This document shows, piece after piece, positions 16,067-24,481 of a DNA stretch of 64,000 nucleotides; position 1 is the first letter of the stretch; every line of letters begins with the position of its first letter. Source of the stretch: CFX5 sp023384495 (GTDB lineage: Bacteria > Chloroflexota > Anaerolineae > Caldilineales > Caldilineaceae); contig JASNZV010000031.1 of NCBI GenBank assembly GCA_048499455.1, positions 1 through 64,000 of the forward strand, given 5' to 3'. The notes below the pieces were generated by a model. The model was not told the DNA's origin. It ran no database searches and saw only the letters and a list, made by a program, of their open reading frames with translations. The position numbers were made by a program, and so were the translations under genes.

Positions 16067-16130
16067 GACCTCCGGGAGGCGACCAAAGTCAAGTTCGCCG
16101 ACCAAACAGCGCGTGGTCACCTCCCAGAGA
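16067..16130. repeat. Imperfect palindromic repeat (second copy at 48971-49034)
   Basis: The left arm GACCTCCGGGAGGCGACCA pairs imperfectly with the right arm TGGTCACCTCCCAGAG. The copy at 48971-49034 keeps the left arm almost exactly and has a diverged right arm (TGGTCGTCCCCCGG). Confidence 0.6.
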
Positions 16131-16160
16131 TCTTACCACGACCCCTCAACACAATGCCCA

Positions 16161-17096
16161 TTACCACGGCAGTGGATCGTGCTTGATCTCCTGATCCCAC
16201 AGTGCGTAGATGGCATCGACCACCGCGGCGGGCAGCGTCTGGCCGGCGGCGGCGATGTTGTCCAGCGCCTGGGCGACGCTCTTGGCGCCGGGGATCACGG
16301 TAGAGACGGCAGGCTGGGCCAGGCAGAATTGAAGGGCGGAGTGAGCCAGTGAGCGGTCCGCCGGCGCCAGTTGGGCAAACTTCTCGACCAGCTCGCCGCG
16401 CCGGGCGATCACTTCGGGCGACCAGCGGTCGCGCACATCGTCGAAGCGGCTGTCAGCCCGATAGCGACCCGAAAGCCAACCCGAGTCGAGCGGCACTTTG
16501 ACGATCAAGCCGACGCCCTGCCGTTGCGCACGGGCAAAGGCAGGCAACATCTCCTGATAGAAGGCATTGAAATAGACTTCAAGCGCCCGGCTGTTCGTGG
16601 TCTCCAGCACCAATTCCATCTCTTCACACCAGTCCAGCGAGACGCCGTATTCACGGATTTTGCCCTCACGCTTGAGCTGTTCCATCTCCTCGTATTGGGT
16701 GGCGATCCGGCCATCCATCAGCTCGCGCGGTGGGTTGTGGAGCAGCAAGATGTCCACATAGTCGGTCTGCAGCCGGCGCAGGCTCGTTTCGAGGGTGGGG
16801 CGGATGGCTGCGGCGCCAAAGTCTTCGCCGTGCTCGACGCTGTACCCGGCTTTGGTGCAGATCACCACCTCCTGGCGCACCCCCTTTAGGCCCTGGCCGA
16901 GGATCGTCTCACTCACACCACCCCCATAGCCGGGGGCCGTGTCAAAGAAATTGCAGCCGGCGTCCAACGACTGTTTGACAATTTCCAGCGCTTCCTCTTT
17001 ATCGTGGATCTTCCACTCTGGGTTGGCGAGTTGCCAGGCGCCCAGGCCGATTTCAGAGACGGTCATGCCGGTGGCGCCGAATGGGCGATAGTTCAT
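16161..17096 (-). CDS. Aldo/keto reductase
   Basis: 311 residues with the complete AKR tetrad: D52 and Y57 in FFDTAPGYGGG, K82 in ICTKAGY and H120 in LLLHNPP. The C-terminal NADPH site region reads CLAQPAVSTVIPGAKSVAQ. It is an oxidoreductase of the AKR barrel type; the substrate is not predictable. It is divergent from the MocR-like regulator at 17276, with 179 bases between them, so that regulator is a candidate controller. Another AKR, at 23195, is not closely similar and pairs with a PhyH gene. Confidence 0.92.
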   Translation of the reverse strand: MNYRPFGATGMTVSEIGLGAWQLANPEWKIHDKEEALEIVKQSLDAGCNFFDTAPGYGGGVSETILGQGLKGVRQEVVICTKAGYSVEHGEDFGAAAIRPTLETSLRRLQTDYVDILLLHNPPRELMDGRIATQYEEMEQLKREGKIREYGVSLDWCEEMELVLETTNSRALEVYFNAFYQEMLPAFARAQRQGVGLIVKVPLDSGWLSGRYRADSRFDDVRDRWSPEVIARRGELVEKFAQLAPADRSLAHSALQFCLAQPAVSTVIPGAKSVAQALDNIAAAGQTLPAAVVDAIYALWDQEIKHDPLPW

Positions 17097-17152
17097 GAGT
17101 GACTCCTTGATTCGTGATTCAACACCAAACGTGTTACAGTCTTATCATAGCG

Positions 17153-17176
17153 TCTGGCTGTCTATATGGATAGAGC
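17153..17176. promoter_or_regulatory. Candidate operator between AKR and MocR genes
   Basis: TGGCTGTCTAT and ATAGAGCCA form a near-inverted repeat (one extra base in the left arm) in the shared intergenic region. This is plausible as a binding site for the neighbouring MocR regulator, by position only. Confidence 0.35.
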
Positions 17177-17275
17177 CAAATATGAGCAAATCATATCATA
17201 CCAATTTCCTAATTTTTATGATTGGCATTGTGAATAGTCGGAATTATGGAGATGACAGATAGAATGAGGTGAAAG

Positions 17276-18784
17276 ATGCGAATCCCGCTGGATCGTCAGA
17301 ACGCGCTGCCATTGTACCAGCAGATCGAACGCTATCTGCGCGAACAAATTCTCTCCGGCCAACTGGCGCCGGAGACTCGCCTGCCCGCCAGCCGCCAGCT
17401 CGCCCAGGAGTTGGGCGTCAGCCGGATCACGGTCAACAATGCCTATGCTCAGTTGGAGAGCGAAGGGCTGCTCTACAGCCGGGAAGGGAGCGGCGTCTAT
17501 GTCCTACCGCGCACACCCGCGCCGCCGGTGGCAGACGCGGCCGGCGCCATCTGGCCGCTGTGGCAGCAAGCCATCGAGCGGGACGATCCCCCTTATGAAA
17601 GCCGCGCAACGCCACCAAGACGGATCGTCGCGCACCCCAAGCCGATTGCATTTACCGGGGTGGGCGACCGGCGCGAATTTCCCATCAAGGAGTTTGTCCG
17701 GTCGATCCAGGATGTGGTGCGCCGTGACGGCGCCGCCGCATTGGCCTACGGCGGCCTCGACCAGGGATACACCCCGCTGCGGACAACCTTGACCCATGTC
17801 CTCGGCAGCCAAGGAATTCAGGCCCACCCGGACCATGTTCTGATCACCTCTGGCTCACAACAGGCGTTGGCGCTGGTCTGCCAGGTGTTGCTCAAGCCAG
17901 GTGATGTCGTGCTGGTGGAAAGCCCCACCTATAACCTGGCGTTGGAGCTCTTCCGGGTGCTCGACTTGCAGATTGTGGGGGCGCCTGTCGATGAACAGGG
18001 GATGTGCGTCGAGCGACTGGAGCCGCTGCTGCAACGGCGCCACCCCCGGCTGATCTACACGATCCCCAATTTTCAGAACCCAACGGGGAGCTGTCTCAGT
18101 GGTGGACGGCGTCGCCAGTTGGTGGCCCTGGCCGACCGTTACAACATCCCCGTTTTGGAGGATGACTTTGTGGGCGATCTGCGCTATGAGGGACGGGTTC
18201 AGCCGGCGCTCAAGACGTTGGACCCAGGGGGGCGTGTGATCTACACGGGCACCTTTTCCAAGATGCTCATGCCCGGCCTGCGTGTCGGCTTTCTGGTGGC
18301 CGAGGGGCCCGTCTTCAAGCGGCTGGTCGATATGAAACGGGTGAGCGACCTCACCACGCCGACGTTGATGCAGCGAGCGCTAGAAGCCTATGTGAATGTG
18401 GGGCGCTACCAGGCGCATGTACGTCGTTCGGGCCGGCTCTATCGCCAACGGCGTGACGCCATGCTAGCCGCCATCAGGCGCCACCTCCCGGCGGAGACAG
18501 AGGTAATCCCGCCGCATGGCGGTCTCTTTATCTGGTTGCGTCTGCCCGAGGGGCTTTCGTGCCTAGATCTCTTGCCCTTGGCGGCGGAAGCGGGGGTGGA
18601 ATATGCGCCCGGCACCCGCTTCTTCCCCATTCCAGCCGATGGCGAATCCTATCTGCGGCTCAACTTTGCCACCCAACCCCCAGCGGAGATTGAAGAAGGG
18701 ATACGACGTTTAGCGAGTGCATTGCACCGTTTGAATCGATCGGTTGTAGCACCGGCTCAAAAACAACACCCATCGAGAAGATAG
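17276..18784 (+). CDS. MocR/PdxR-type regulator (GntR helix-turn-helix plus aminotransferase domain)
   Basis: 502 residues. The N-terminal winged helix (about 10-78) has LPLYQQIERYLREQILSG, then RLPASRQLAQELGVSRITV and LLYSREGSGVYV. The fold-type I aminotransferase domain follows, with VESPTYNLAL, the NFQNPTG motif and the PLP lysine K329 in TGTFSKMLMPGLRVGF. MocR proteins use PLP as an effector rather than for catalysis in the cases studied. A GAGG site precedes the ATG. The divergent AKR gene and the partly palindromic TGGCTGTCTAT...ATAGAGCCA between them suggest local autoregulation. Confidence 0.93.
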   Translation: MRIPLDRQNALPLYQQIERYLREQILSGQLAPETRLPASRQLAQELGVSRITVNNAYAQLESEGLLYSREGSGVYVLPRTPAPPVADAAGAIWPLWQQAIERDDPPYESRATPPRRIVAHPKPIAFTGVGDRREFPIKEFVRSIQDVVRRDGAAALAYGGLDQGYTPLRTTLTHVLGSQGIQAHPDHVLITSGSQQALALVCQVLLKPGDVVLVESPTYNLALELFRVLDLQIVGAPVDEQGMCVERLEPLLQRRHPRLIYTIPNFQNPTGSCLSGGRRRQLVALADRYNIPVLEDDFVGDLRYEGRVQPALKTLDPGGRVIYTGTFSKMLMPGLRVGFLVAEGPVFKRLVDMKRVSDLTTPTLMQRALEAYVNVGRYQAHVRRSGRLYRQRRDAMLAAIRRHLPAETEVIPPHGGLFIWLRLPEGLSCLDLLPLAAEAGVEYAPGTRFFPIPADGESYLRLNFATQPPAEIEEGIRRLASALHRLNRSVVAPAQKQHPSRR

Positions 18785-19172
18785 GACACAGCTTGCGCGG
18801 ATAATCAACCGAACCTAGTGTTCATCCTGCCACTCTTTGCTTGATCCCTAGTGCCTTCTCTTCGACAACAAGCTCTGGTTCTCCACGATTGAAAGGGGTC
18901 TGCGGAGTTCGCACCCCTAAGGCAACTGCCACGTGTGAACTCCGCAGACCCCCTACACCCCAAGGCCTGTGGCACCCCGGTAGGGGCATGGGCTGTTTCG
19001 ACGCGATTCAGACGCGCTCTGGGCGCTGTTTCGACGCGGCTGTTTGCTAAAGTGGCCCTCGGCCTAAATCGCTTTGGTTCGCTTGCCAAGACGCAAAGAT
19101 TGTCTCGACAAAACACGTTGCCTCTTGGCGAGCATTTTGCGCTGAGAATCTCTCAATTCAAGGAGAAATACG
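18785..19172. other. Intergenic region holding a large hairpin
   Basis: No gene supported; short open frames have no ribosome site. The main feature is the hairpin at 18895-18952. After it, CGACGCG words recur (CTGTTTCGACGCGATTC and CTGTTTCGACGCGGCTG) about 30 bases apart as a short direct repeat. Confidence 0.6.
18895..18952. repeat. 20-bp inverted repeat (19/20), 18-base loop
   Basis: GGGGTCTGCGGAGTTCGCAC at 18895-18914 pairs with GTGTGAACTCCGCAGACCCC at 18933-18952, with one mismatch. It lies between a same-strand gene end (18784) and the next start (19173). No U tract follows, so it is not a standard intrinsic terminator. Confidence 0.85.
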
Positions 19173-20216
19173 ATGAATGCAAGCACATCATTCGATTGGC
19201 AAGTCTTTGAGGAAAAAGATTGGGAAGATGCAGTGGCGTCAGGCGTCCTGGCCGGCGGCATCGCCTACAAGTCAACAGCGCCTACCGGTGACTCAAGTCG
19301 CAGCGCCAATGTACCCTGGTTTGTTGTTGCCGGCATCGCGCTGGCAGTGCTCTTTTTGTACATGGCTTATGCACCCTGGTCTGCCCAACGGGCAGACGCA
19401 ATGCCACTAGCAGACGATAATGCTTTATCGACCACACTGGTGCAAGTCGAGACAAAAGATGGGTATTTGCGTGTCTCGCAGCGAGATCCGGCGCCCCGCG
19501 CCGCACAACGTCTGCGGATACTCAGCGCCTACTTCCAATTTGAGTATAACTTCGGCGACCAGGAAGCCGTCACTGTCGCCGCCGCTCAACTGGACCCGTT
19601 CTACCATGCGCTGCGCCAATTCGTTGGCCTGGGCCCATCTGCGCCTCGCATTCACGTCGAAGTGCTCGAGCACGCCATGACGACCGGCTGGCAGCAATCC
19701 GGCGGCAGCGTGTTGACCCCATCGCCCGCGTTCTTGCAGACCCTCCCTGAGGCTACGGCGGCAACCTTGATCCAGAACCTGCGCGGGGCGTTGGTTCATC
19801 TCGTTCTCACCGAGCGATTGGCCGAGGCTCCCATTGACCCAAAGTGGGGCTTTCTCGTTGAGGGCCTCCGCCACTGGCTACAGACCTGCTACGAGTCCCT
19901 GGGTGAGCGCCCTTGTGCAGGCCGGCAGGCGGCCGCCACTATGCTCAATGCCACGCCACCCCTGTCGCTGGCCGACCTCACCTTCACCGATGCGGATTGG
20001 GTTGCCACTACCTGGGGCGTCGAACGCGTACACGGGGCGAAATGGCTGGTTGCCTATATCGTGGATGCTTACGGCGTGGAAAAACTCCCGGTTTTGCTCG
20101 AAGGGATGCGCCAGTACGACCACTGGCAGACGCTGATCCCGGCAGTCTTTGACCTCTCGCTTGAGCAATTCGAGCGGGATTGGCATCAGGCTGATGGCGC
20201 CTCCTCGAGTGGATAG
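19173..20216 (+). CDS. Single-pass membrane protein with a large outer domain, unknown function
   Basis: 347 residues after an AAGGAG site. A short cytoplasmic N-terminus is followed by one transmembrane helix (about 48-66, PWFVVAGIALAVLFLYMAYA) and a long outer domain. The helical outer part resembles the general layout of peptidase-MA (gluzincin) relatives: an EALRHW-like helix (FLVEGLRHWLQTCYESLG) and a final AKWLVAYIVDAYGVEKLPVLLE segment. No HExxH motif is present, so it is not predicted to be an active metalloprotease. Its 3' end overlaps the convergent epimerase gene by 31 bases. Confidence 0.7.
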   Translation: MNASTSFDWQVFEEKDWEDAVASGVLAGGIAYKSTAPTGDSSRSANVPWFVVAGIALAVLFLYMAYAPWSAQRADAMPLADDNALSTTLVQVETKDGYLRVSQRDPAPRAAQRLRILSAYFQFEYNFGDQEAVTVAAAQLDPFYHALRQFVGLGPSAPRIHVEVLEHAMTTGWQQSGGSVLTPSPAFLQTLPEATAATLIQNLRGALVHLVLTERLAEAPIDPKWGFLVEGLRHWLQTCYESLGERPCAGRQAAATMLNATPPLSLADLTFTDADWVATTWGVERVHGAKWLVAYIVDAYGVEKLPVLLEGMRQYDHWQTLIPAVFDLSLEQFERDWHQADGASSSG

Positions 20217-21184
20217 GGCTCCTCGCCAAACTGCTGGGGATGATAGCCCTTTGAACCAATGGTGCGCGCCAACGGGCTGCGCGGCTCTTCGCCCGCTTGC
20301 AACAGGTCGAGCACACGGCGGAAATCGTAGCGGGGATGCCAGCCCAGTTCCTCTCGGGCCCGTTGATTGACGTAGACACGGTCCACGGTCGGGAACATGC
20401 GCCAGCCGCGGCGGGCATAGATCGCTTCGTAGTCTGGAAAGAGGCGTTTCACCACTTGGGGTGTGTTCGCTTGCAGTTCGCCCAGGTCGGCCTGTGTGAA
20501 CGGTGTGGTAGCGCTGATAATGTAGCGGCCAAAGCCAATCCTAGGCGCCTTTTCCAGCGCCAGCAAGTGGGCGCTGACCACATCCGCAAGCTCGACCCGG
20601 CGATAGAGAAACTCGTTCGCCTTGACATTGCCATCTTCGTAGGCGGCGCGTGTCGCTGGGTTGTCATCGGCCTCGGGGAAAAAGCGCGAGGTGCGCAGGA
20701 TCAGGCAGGGCAGCCTTTGGTTGCGGTAAAAGAGTTCGCAGAGATTTTCCGCCGCGGTTTTGGTGACGCCGTAGATGTTTTTGGGCGCTGGCGTCACCTC
20801 CTCGGTGATCCAGGCGGCGGGCGCGCCGGGGGGCGGGGTGAGCGCATCGCCAAACGCGCTGGTCGTGCTGGTCAAGACAAAGGCGCTTACCCCGGCTGTG
20901 GCAGCCTCTTCCAACAGGTTGAGCGTGCCGCTGATATTGGTGTCCACAAAGTCTTGCCGGGTGTGGGTGCCTACGTGCGGCTTGTGCAGCGTCGCCGTGT
21001 GGACCACCGCATCGACGCCGGACATACAGCGCCGCACATGTTCCCGGTCGATGATCGAGCCGACCTCGTCCGTAAACGCGGACGGCGTCACATCCGCGCC
21101 GGTGACAGTGTGCGCTGTCTGCCGCAGGGTGCGCATGAGCGCCTCACCCAAATGGCCGGCGCTACCGGTGACTAGAATCTTCAT
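20186..21184 (-). CDS. NAD(P)-dependent epimerase/dehydratase (extended SDR)
   Basis: 332 residues. The Rossmann motif is MKILVTGSAGHLGEALM, and the active-site pair is Y138/K142 in NIYGVTKTAAE, with T106/S107 in VLTSTTS upstream. Substrate-side sequence (RTSRFFPEADD, then ELGWHPRYDFRRVLDLL near the end) is typical of sugar-nucleotide or related epimerases. The exact substrate is unclear. A paralogue of the same general type lies at 52756-53844. It is probably monocistronic. Confidence 0.9.
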   Translation of the reverse strand: MKILVTGSAGHLGEALMRTLRQTAHTVTGADVTPSAFTDEVGSIIDREHVRRCMSGVDAVVHTATLHKPHVGTHTRQDFVDTNISGTLNLLEEAATAGVSAFVLTSTTSAFGDALTPPPGAPAAWITEEVTPAPKNIYGVTKTAAENLCELFYRNQRLPCLILRTSRFFPEADDNPATRAAYEDGNVKANEFLYRRVELADVVSAHLLALEKAPRIGFGRYIISATTPFTQADLGELQANTPQVVKRLFPDYEAIYARRGWRMFPTVDRVYVNQRAREELGWHPRYDFRRVLDLLQAGEEPRSPLARTIGSKGYHPQQFGEEPYPLEEAPSA

Positions 21185-21232
21185 TGCAATTCCTTTTGTT
21201 TATACGAACGTGGTGGTCACCTCTTGTTACCC

Positions 21233-21751
21233 CTACTCACCTTCTTCTGACTGTGGCGAACTCACCAGACAGTAGACCGGTCCAGTGGTCACCTCCTGCC
21301 GGATGGTAAAACTCGACTCGACGAGGTTCGTGCGCAAAACTGGCGCCATCTCGATCATTTTCGCTGCTGCCGGATGTTCGTAGAAAACAAAGAACATACC
21401 ATCCGGTTTGAGCAATCGCATCACCACCGCCAGGGGCTGCTCATAGCGCAGCCAAAAGCAGTTGACGTTGATGGCGAAGATCTTGTCAAACTTGGCGTCG
21501 TCCAAGGATGCAGATTCCAACGCCGTGACACGCAAACTTACCTTGCCCGCTTGCAGATATGGCCGCAGGCGTTCGCGGGCGAGGCGAATCTGCTTCTCCG
21601 ACCGGTCGAGGGCGACCAGGTGTCCGCCCGCCAGGCGTTCGCAGACCAGGACGGCAGCGGCGCCGTTGCCACAGCCGATCTCAAGAATATGGTCATCCGG
21701 TTGTAGCTCCAGCAACTCAACCGCCGCCGCAATCCATTTGGGAATTGTCAT
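21233..21751 (-). CDS. Class I SAM-dependent methyltransferase
   Basis: 172 residues starting at the ATG at 21751 (MTIPKWIAAAVELL). The longer open frame to 22135 runs through a repeat and is not coding. Motif I is DDHILEIGCGNG (residues 20-30), the acidic motif II region is GGHLVALDRSE, and FDKIFAINVNCFW is the post-motif strand. It is short but complete for a Rossmann methyltransferase. The acceptor is unknown. Confidence 0.87.
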   Translation of the reverse strand: MTIPKWIAAAVELLELQPDDHILEIGCGNGAAAVLVCERLAGGHLVALDRSEKQIRLARERLRPYLQAGKVSLRVTALESASLDDAKFDKIFAINVNCFWLRYEQPLAVVMRLLKPDGMFFVFYEHPAAAKMIEMAPVLRTNLVESSFTIRQEVTTGPVYCLVSSPQSEEGE

Positions 21752-21833
21752 CGGGTCTGTGCCTTTCTTCGATGGGGTTTTTGAGCAGTCACCATGACTT
21801 GTGGTCACCCCGAACGATGAACATGGCTGCGTA

Positions 21834-21960
21834 CAGCAAGTAACACAGAGAACACAGAGGAGACACCGAGCACACCGAGGGTTTTCTCTGCACAACGATC
21901 CAGACTGCTTTTCTCGGTGTTCTCTGTGCAGTCTCTGCGCTCTCTGTGTTGCGCTGTTTT
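21834..21960. repeat. ACACAGAG-type long imperfect palindrome, copy R1
   Basis: The block runs from AACACAGAGAACACAGAGG to CTCTGCGCTCTCTGTGTTGCG. The two halves are imperfect inverted repeats built from ACACAGAG and CTCTGTGT words. Related blocks are at 24340-24470, 27650-27775 and 55392-55500, with a partial one near 57240. It fills most of the 382-base gap between the methyltransferase and the PhyH gene; short open frames in it are artefacts. Confidence 0.82.
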
Positions 21961-22133
21961 GCCCTATTTTTGCAGCAGGCGTGGCCACCAATAGTGTGTC
22001 GGTATAAGTTGCAGATGATCTCCGGCACGTATGCTGCCACCGAATTGGCGCATTGGCGTTATAATGGAACAAGCAAGCCCCAGTCTTCCCAGTCAAAAAT
22101 CGAATAGTTCTCTCGATCCGAAAGGGTAAACCC

Positions 22134-23198
22134 ATGTCAGAACAACTGCAAGAATTGCGCGTCTCGAACGACGCTATGGACGATCCTGTCGAACTGCGGC
22201 GGCGGCTGGCCGCTGAAGGCTACGTCTTCTTCAAACGGTTACAGAACCCCGACAAGCTGCGCAGCCTGCGGCGCGAAATGCTCACGGTGATCCAGCAAGG
22301 CGGCTGGCTCGTCGCCGGCACGGATCCGATGGAGGGTATCGCCGACATCTCGGCCCAATGCACCGAGGGCGATCTGGGGTACACCGATGTCTACCACGAG
22401 GTCTACAAGCTGGAGAGTTTTCATCGCTCGGCGCACTGGCCCGAGGTGATGGCGATGATGGAGACATTGATGGGCCGCCCCATCATGCCCCATCCGCAGA
22501 AGATCGCCCGCCTCTGGTTCCCCAAGTATACCGAACACACCACCCCCATCCATCAGGATTTTGTCCATTTTCAGGGCAATTTCGAGACGTTGACCTGTTG
22601 GGCGCCAGTCGGTGATTGCCCCATCGAGCTGGGCGGGTTGGCTGTCTTACCGGAATCGCACAAAGTCAACCAGGTGCTGGAACATCACTTTTCGCTGGGA
22701 GCAGGTAGCCTCTGCGTCGACACCGAAGAGCAGGCCAAAATCCACAAGGAGTTGGACGTGGCCTGGCACACCACCGATTACGAGATCGGCGACACGCTGA
22801 TCTTTCCGGCCTTGACCATTCACAAAGCGCTGCCCAATTACACTGAGGATCGCTTACGGGTCTCGCTGGACAACCGTTACCAGGCCATCGGCGACCCCAT
22901 TGCCGAACACATGCTGGAGCCGCACCTGAACCTGCTCAGCAAGTTGACCTGGGAAGAGGTCTATCGAGATTGGCAGACGGATGACCTGAAGTATTACTGG
23001 AAACAAGTTGACAATCCGGTCGTGCCGCGCGACATGAGCTATGCAGAAAAAGGTTTTGCCGAGGCGGTCGAACTGGCCCGGCGCGGCGACCCGCGCGCCC
23101 AGTTGCAGATGCAGCGAGTGGTCAAACGGGACCCGGATTCACCCTTTGGACGAATTGCACAGCAAGTTCTGGCCGAAAGCAAGGAGAGCAACCAGTGA
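22134..23198 (+). CDS. Phytanoyl-CoA dioxygenase (PhyH) family oxygenase
   Basis: 354 residues, longer than the usual 250-300. The iron site is readable: H140 and D142 in TTPIHQDFVHFQG, distal H230 in PALTIHKALP, and R240 or R242 (TEDRLRVSLD) for 2-oxoglutarate. It is an Fe(II)/2-oxoglutarate oxygenase of unknown substrate. The stop overlaps the GTG start of the following aldo/keto reductase by 4 bases, so the two act in the same pathway, perhaps hydroxylation followed by carbonyl reduction. Confidence 0.92.
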   Translation: MSEQLQELRVSNDAMDDPVELRRRLAAEGYVFFKRLQNPDKLRSLRREMLTVIQQGGWLVAGTDPMEGIADISAQCTEGDLGYTDVYHEVYKLESFHRSAHWPEVMAMMETLMGRPIMPHPQKIARLWFPKYTEHTTPIHQDFVHFQGNFETLTCWAPVGDCPIELGGLAVLPESHKVNQVLEHHFSLGAGSLCVDTEEQAKIHKELDVAWHTTDYEIGDTLIFPALTIHKALPNYTEDRLRVSLDNRYQAIGDPIAEHMLEPHLNLLSKLTWEEVYRDWQTDDLKYYWKQVDNPVVPRDMSYAEKGFAEAVELARRGDPRAQLQMQRVVKRDPDSPFGRIAQQVLAESKESNQ

Positions 23199-24217
23199 AT
23201 GAAATTTCGCGCCGCACCATCGGCAAAACTGGCGCCCAGGTGACCGAATTTGGCTTTGGCTGTGCCCCGTTGGGAGACTTATTCGAGGCGATCAGCGAGG
23301 AGCAGGCGCAGCAGACTTTGCAAACGGCCTGGGACGCCGGCGTCCGCTATTTCGACACCGCGCCCTACTATGGCTACGGCAAAAGCGAGCACCGTCTCGG
23401 TCACTTCTTGCGCCAGCAGCCGCGCCAGGACTTTAGGGTCTCGACCAAGGTGGGGCGAGTCTTCCGCCCGGCGCGTGACCTGGCGAGCTTTGACCGGGGG
23501 TCGTGGGTGGGCGGTCTGCCCTTTGAATTTACGGTGGATTTCAGTTACGACGGCATCATGCGCTCGTACGAGGACAGTCTGCAACGGCTCAGCCTGCCCT
23601 CGGTCGATTTTCTGGTCATCCACGATCTGGATTTTTACTTTCACCAGAACGAAACCCGTGTGCGCGCCTATCTGGACCAGCTCTTTACCAGTGGCTGGCG
23701 GGCGCTCGACGAGCTGAGGCGCAGCGGTGCGATCAGCGGTGTAGGGGCCGGCATCAACGAACTGGGCATGATCCCGCGCTTCTTGGAACTGGTGGAGCTC
23801 GACTTCTTTCTCGTTGCCAATGGCTATAACTTGCTGACCCAGGCGATGTTGGAGGGGGAGTTCGCCCTGTGCGCTGAACACGGTGTCAGCGTCATCATCG
23901 GCGCGGTCTTTGCCTCGGGGATTCTTGCCACGGGCGCCGTGCCGGGTGCGCGCTACTTCTATGCCCCGGCGTCGGAAGAGATTCTGGCCAAGACACAGCG
24001 CATCGAAGCCATCTGCCAGCGCCATGAGGTGTCGCTGCCAGCGGCGGCCTTGCAGTTTTTGCTGGCCCATCCGCTAATCGCCGCCATTATCCCCGGCGCG
24101 CTGACGCCGGAGCAGGTGCAGACCAATGTCAAACTAGTGCAGCAGCCGATTCCCCCAGCGTTCTGGTCGGAACTGAAGCGCGAGGGGCTGCTTCACGCCG
24201 ATGCACCGACACCCTGA
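23195..24217 (+). CDS. Aldo/keto reductase coupled to PhyH gene
   Basis: 340 residues from a GTG start inside the GTGA overlap, behind AAGGAG. The AKR signature is present: YFDTAPYYGYGKSEHRLG near residue 55, STKVGRVF for the lysine and FLVIHDLDFYFH for the histidine. It matches the L-fucose dehydrogenase/D-threo-aldose-1-dehydrogenase type layout, where the long insertion FRPARDLASFDRGSW follows the lysine. The substrate is inferred to be a sugar or polyol, at low certainty. Confidence 0.9.
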   Translation: MNEISRRTIGKTGAQVTEFGFGCAPLGDLFEAISEEQAQQTLQTAWDAGVRYFDTAPYYGYGKSEHRLGHFLRQQPRQDFRVSTKVGRVFRPARDLASFDRGSWVGGLPFEFTVDFSYDGIMRSYEDSLQRLSLPSVDFLVIHDLDFYFHQNETRVRAYLDQLFTSGWRALDELRRSGAISGVGAGINELGMIPRFLELVELDFFLVANGYNLLTQAMLEGEFALCAEHGVSVIIGAVFASGILATGAVPGARYFYAPASEEILAKTQRIEAICQRHEVSLPAAALQFLLAHPLIAAIIPGALTPEQVQTNVKLVQQPIPPAFWSELKREGLLHADAPTP

Positions 24218-24339
24218 CGGATCTCACTCTTCCACCGAATCTCAAGCCAGGTTGTACACGGGTTTTCAGGATCGGCGCGGATTTTGGGCACTCGTCCCTG
24301 GGGTCTGCGCAATCCGTATACGAGTTTTAGAAGAATAGG

Positions 24340-24470
24340 CAACGGAAAAGCAAGCAACACGGAGCACACAGAGAAGGCACGGAGTACACAGAGGGTTTGC
24401 GGCCATCTTGTTTCGCTCGGTGCTCTCTGTGTCGCCTCTGTGTGCTCCGTGTTCCTCTTTTTGATCTGTG
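24340..24470. repeat. ACACAGAG-type long imperfect palindrome, copy R2
   Basis: The left half AACACGGAGCACACAGAG and the right half CTCTGTGTGCTCCGTGTTCC are inverted relative to each other. It lies between the convergent AKR and ECF sigma genes. Confidence 0.82.
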
Positions 24471-24481
24471 TTTGTCAACGT

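Larger units (their letters stand above)
15695..16160. other. Intergenic region with SOS promoter and several palindromes
   Basis: No gene supported. It contains the LexA-box promoter (15741-15769), a GAGACCGC/GCGGTCTC hairpin (15892-15915), a GTCACTGCAGTGAC palindrome (15992-16005), and one copy of a repeat with ends CTCCGGGAGGCGACCA and TGGTCACCTCCCAGAG (16067-16130). Confidence 0.7.

Noticed and set aside
21789..22040. Short open frames within the ACACAGAG palindromes
   Set aside because: Such frames come from repeat words (TEHTE or HREHREK-type products), occur on both strands and have no start signals.
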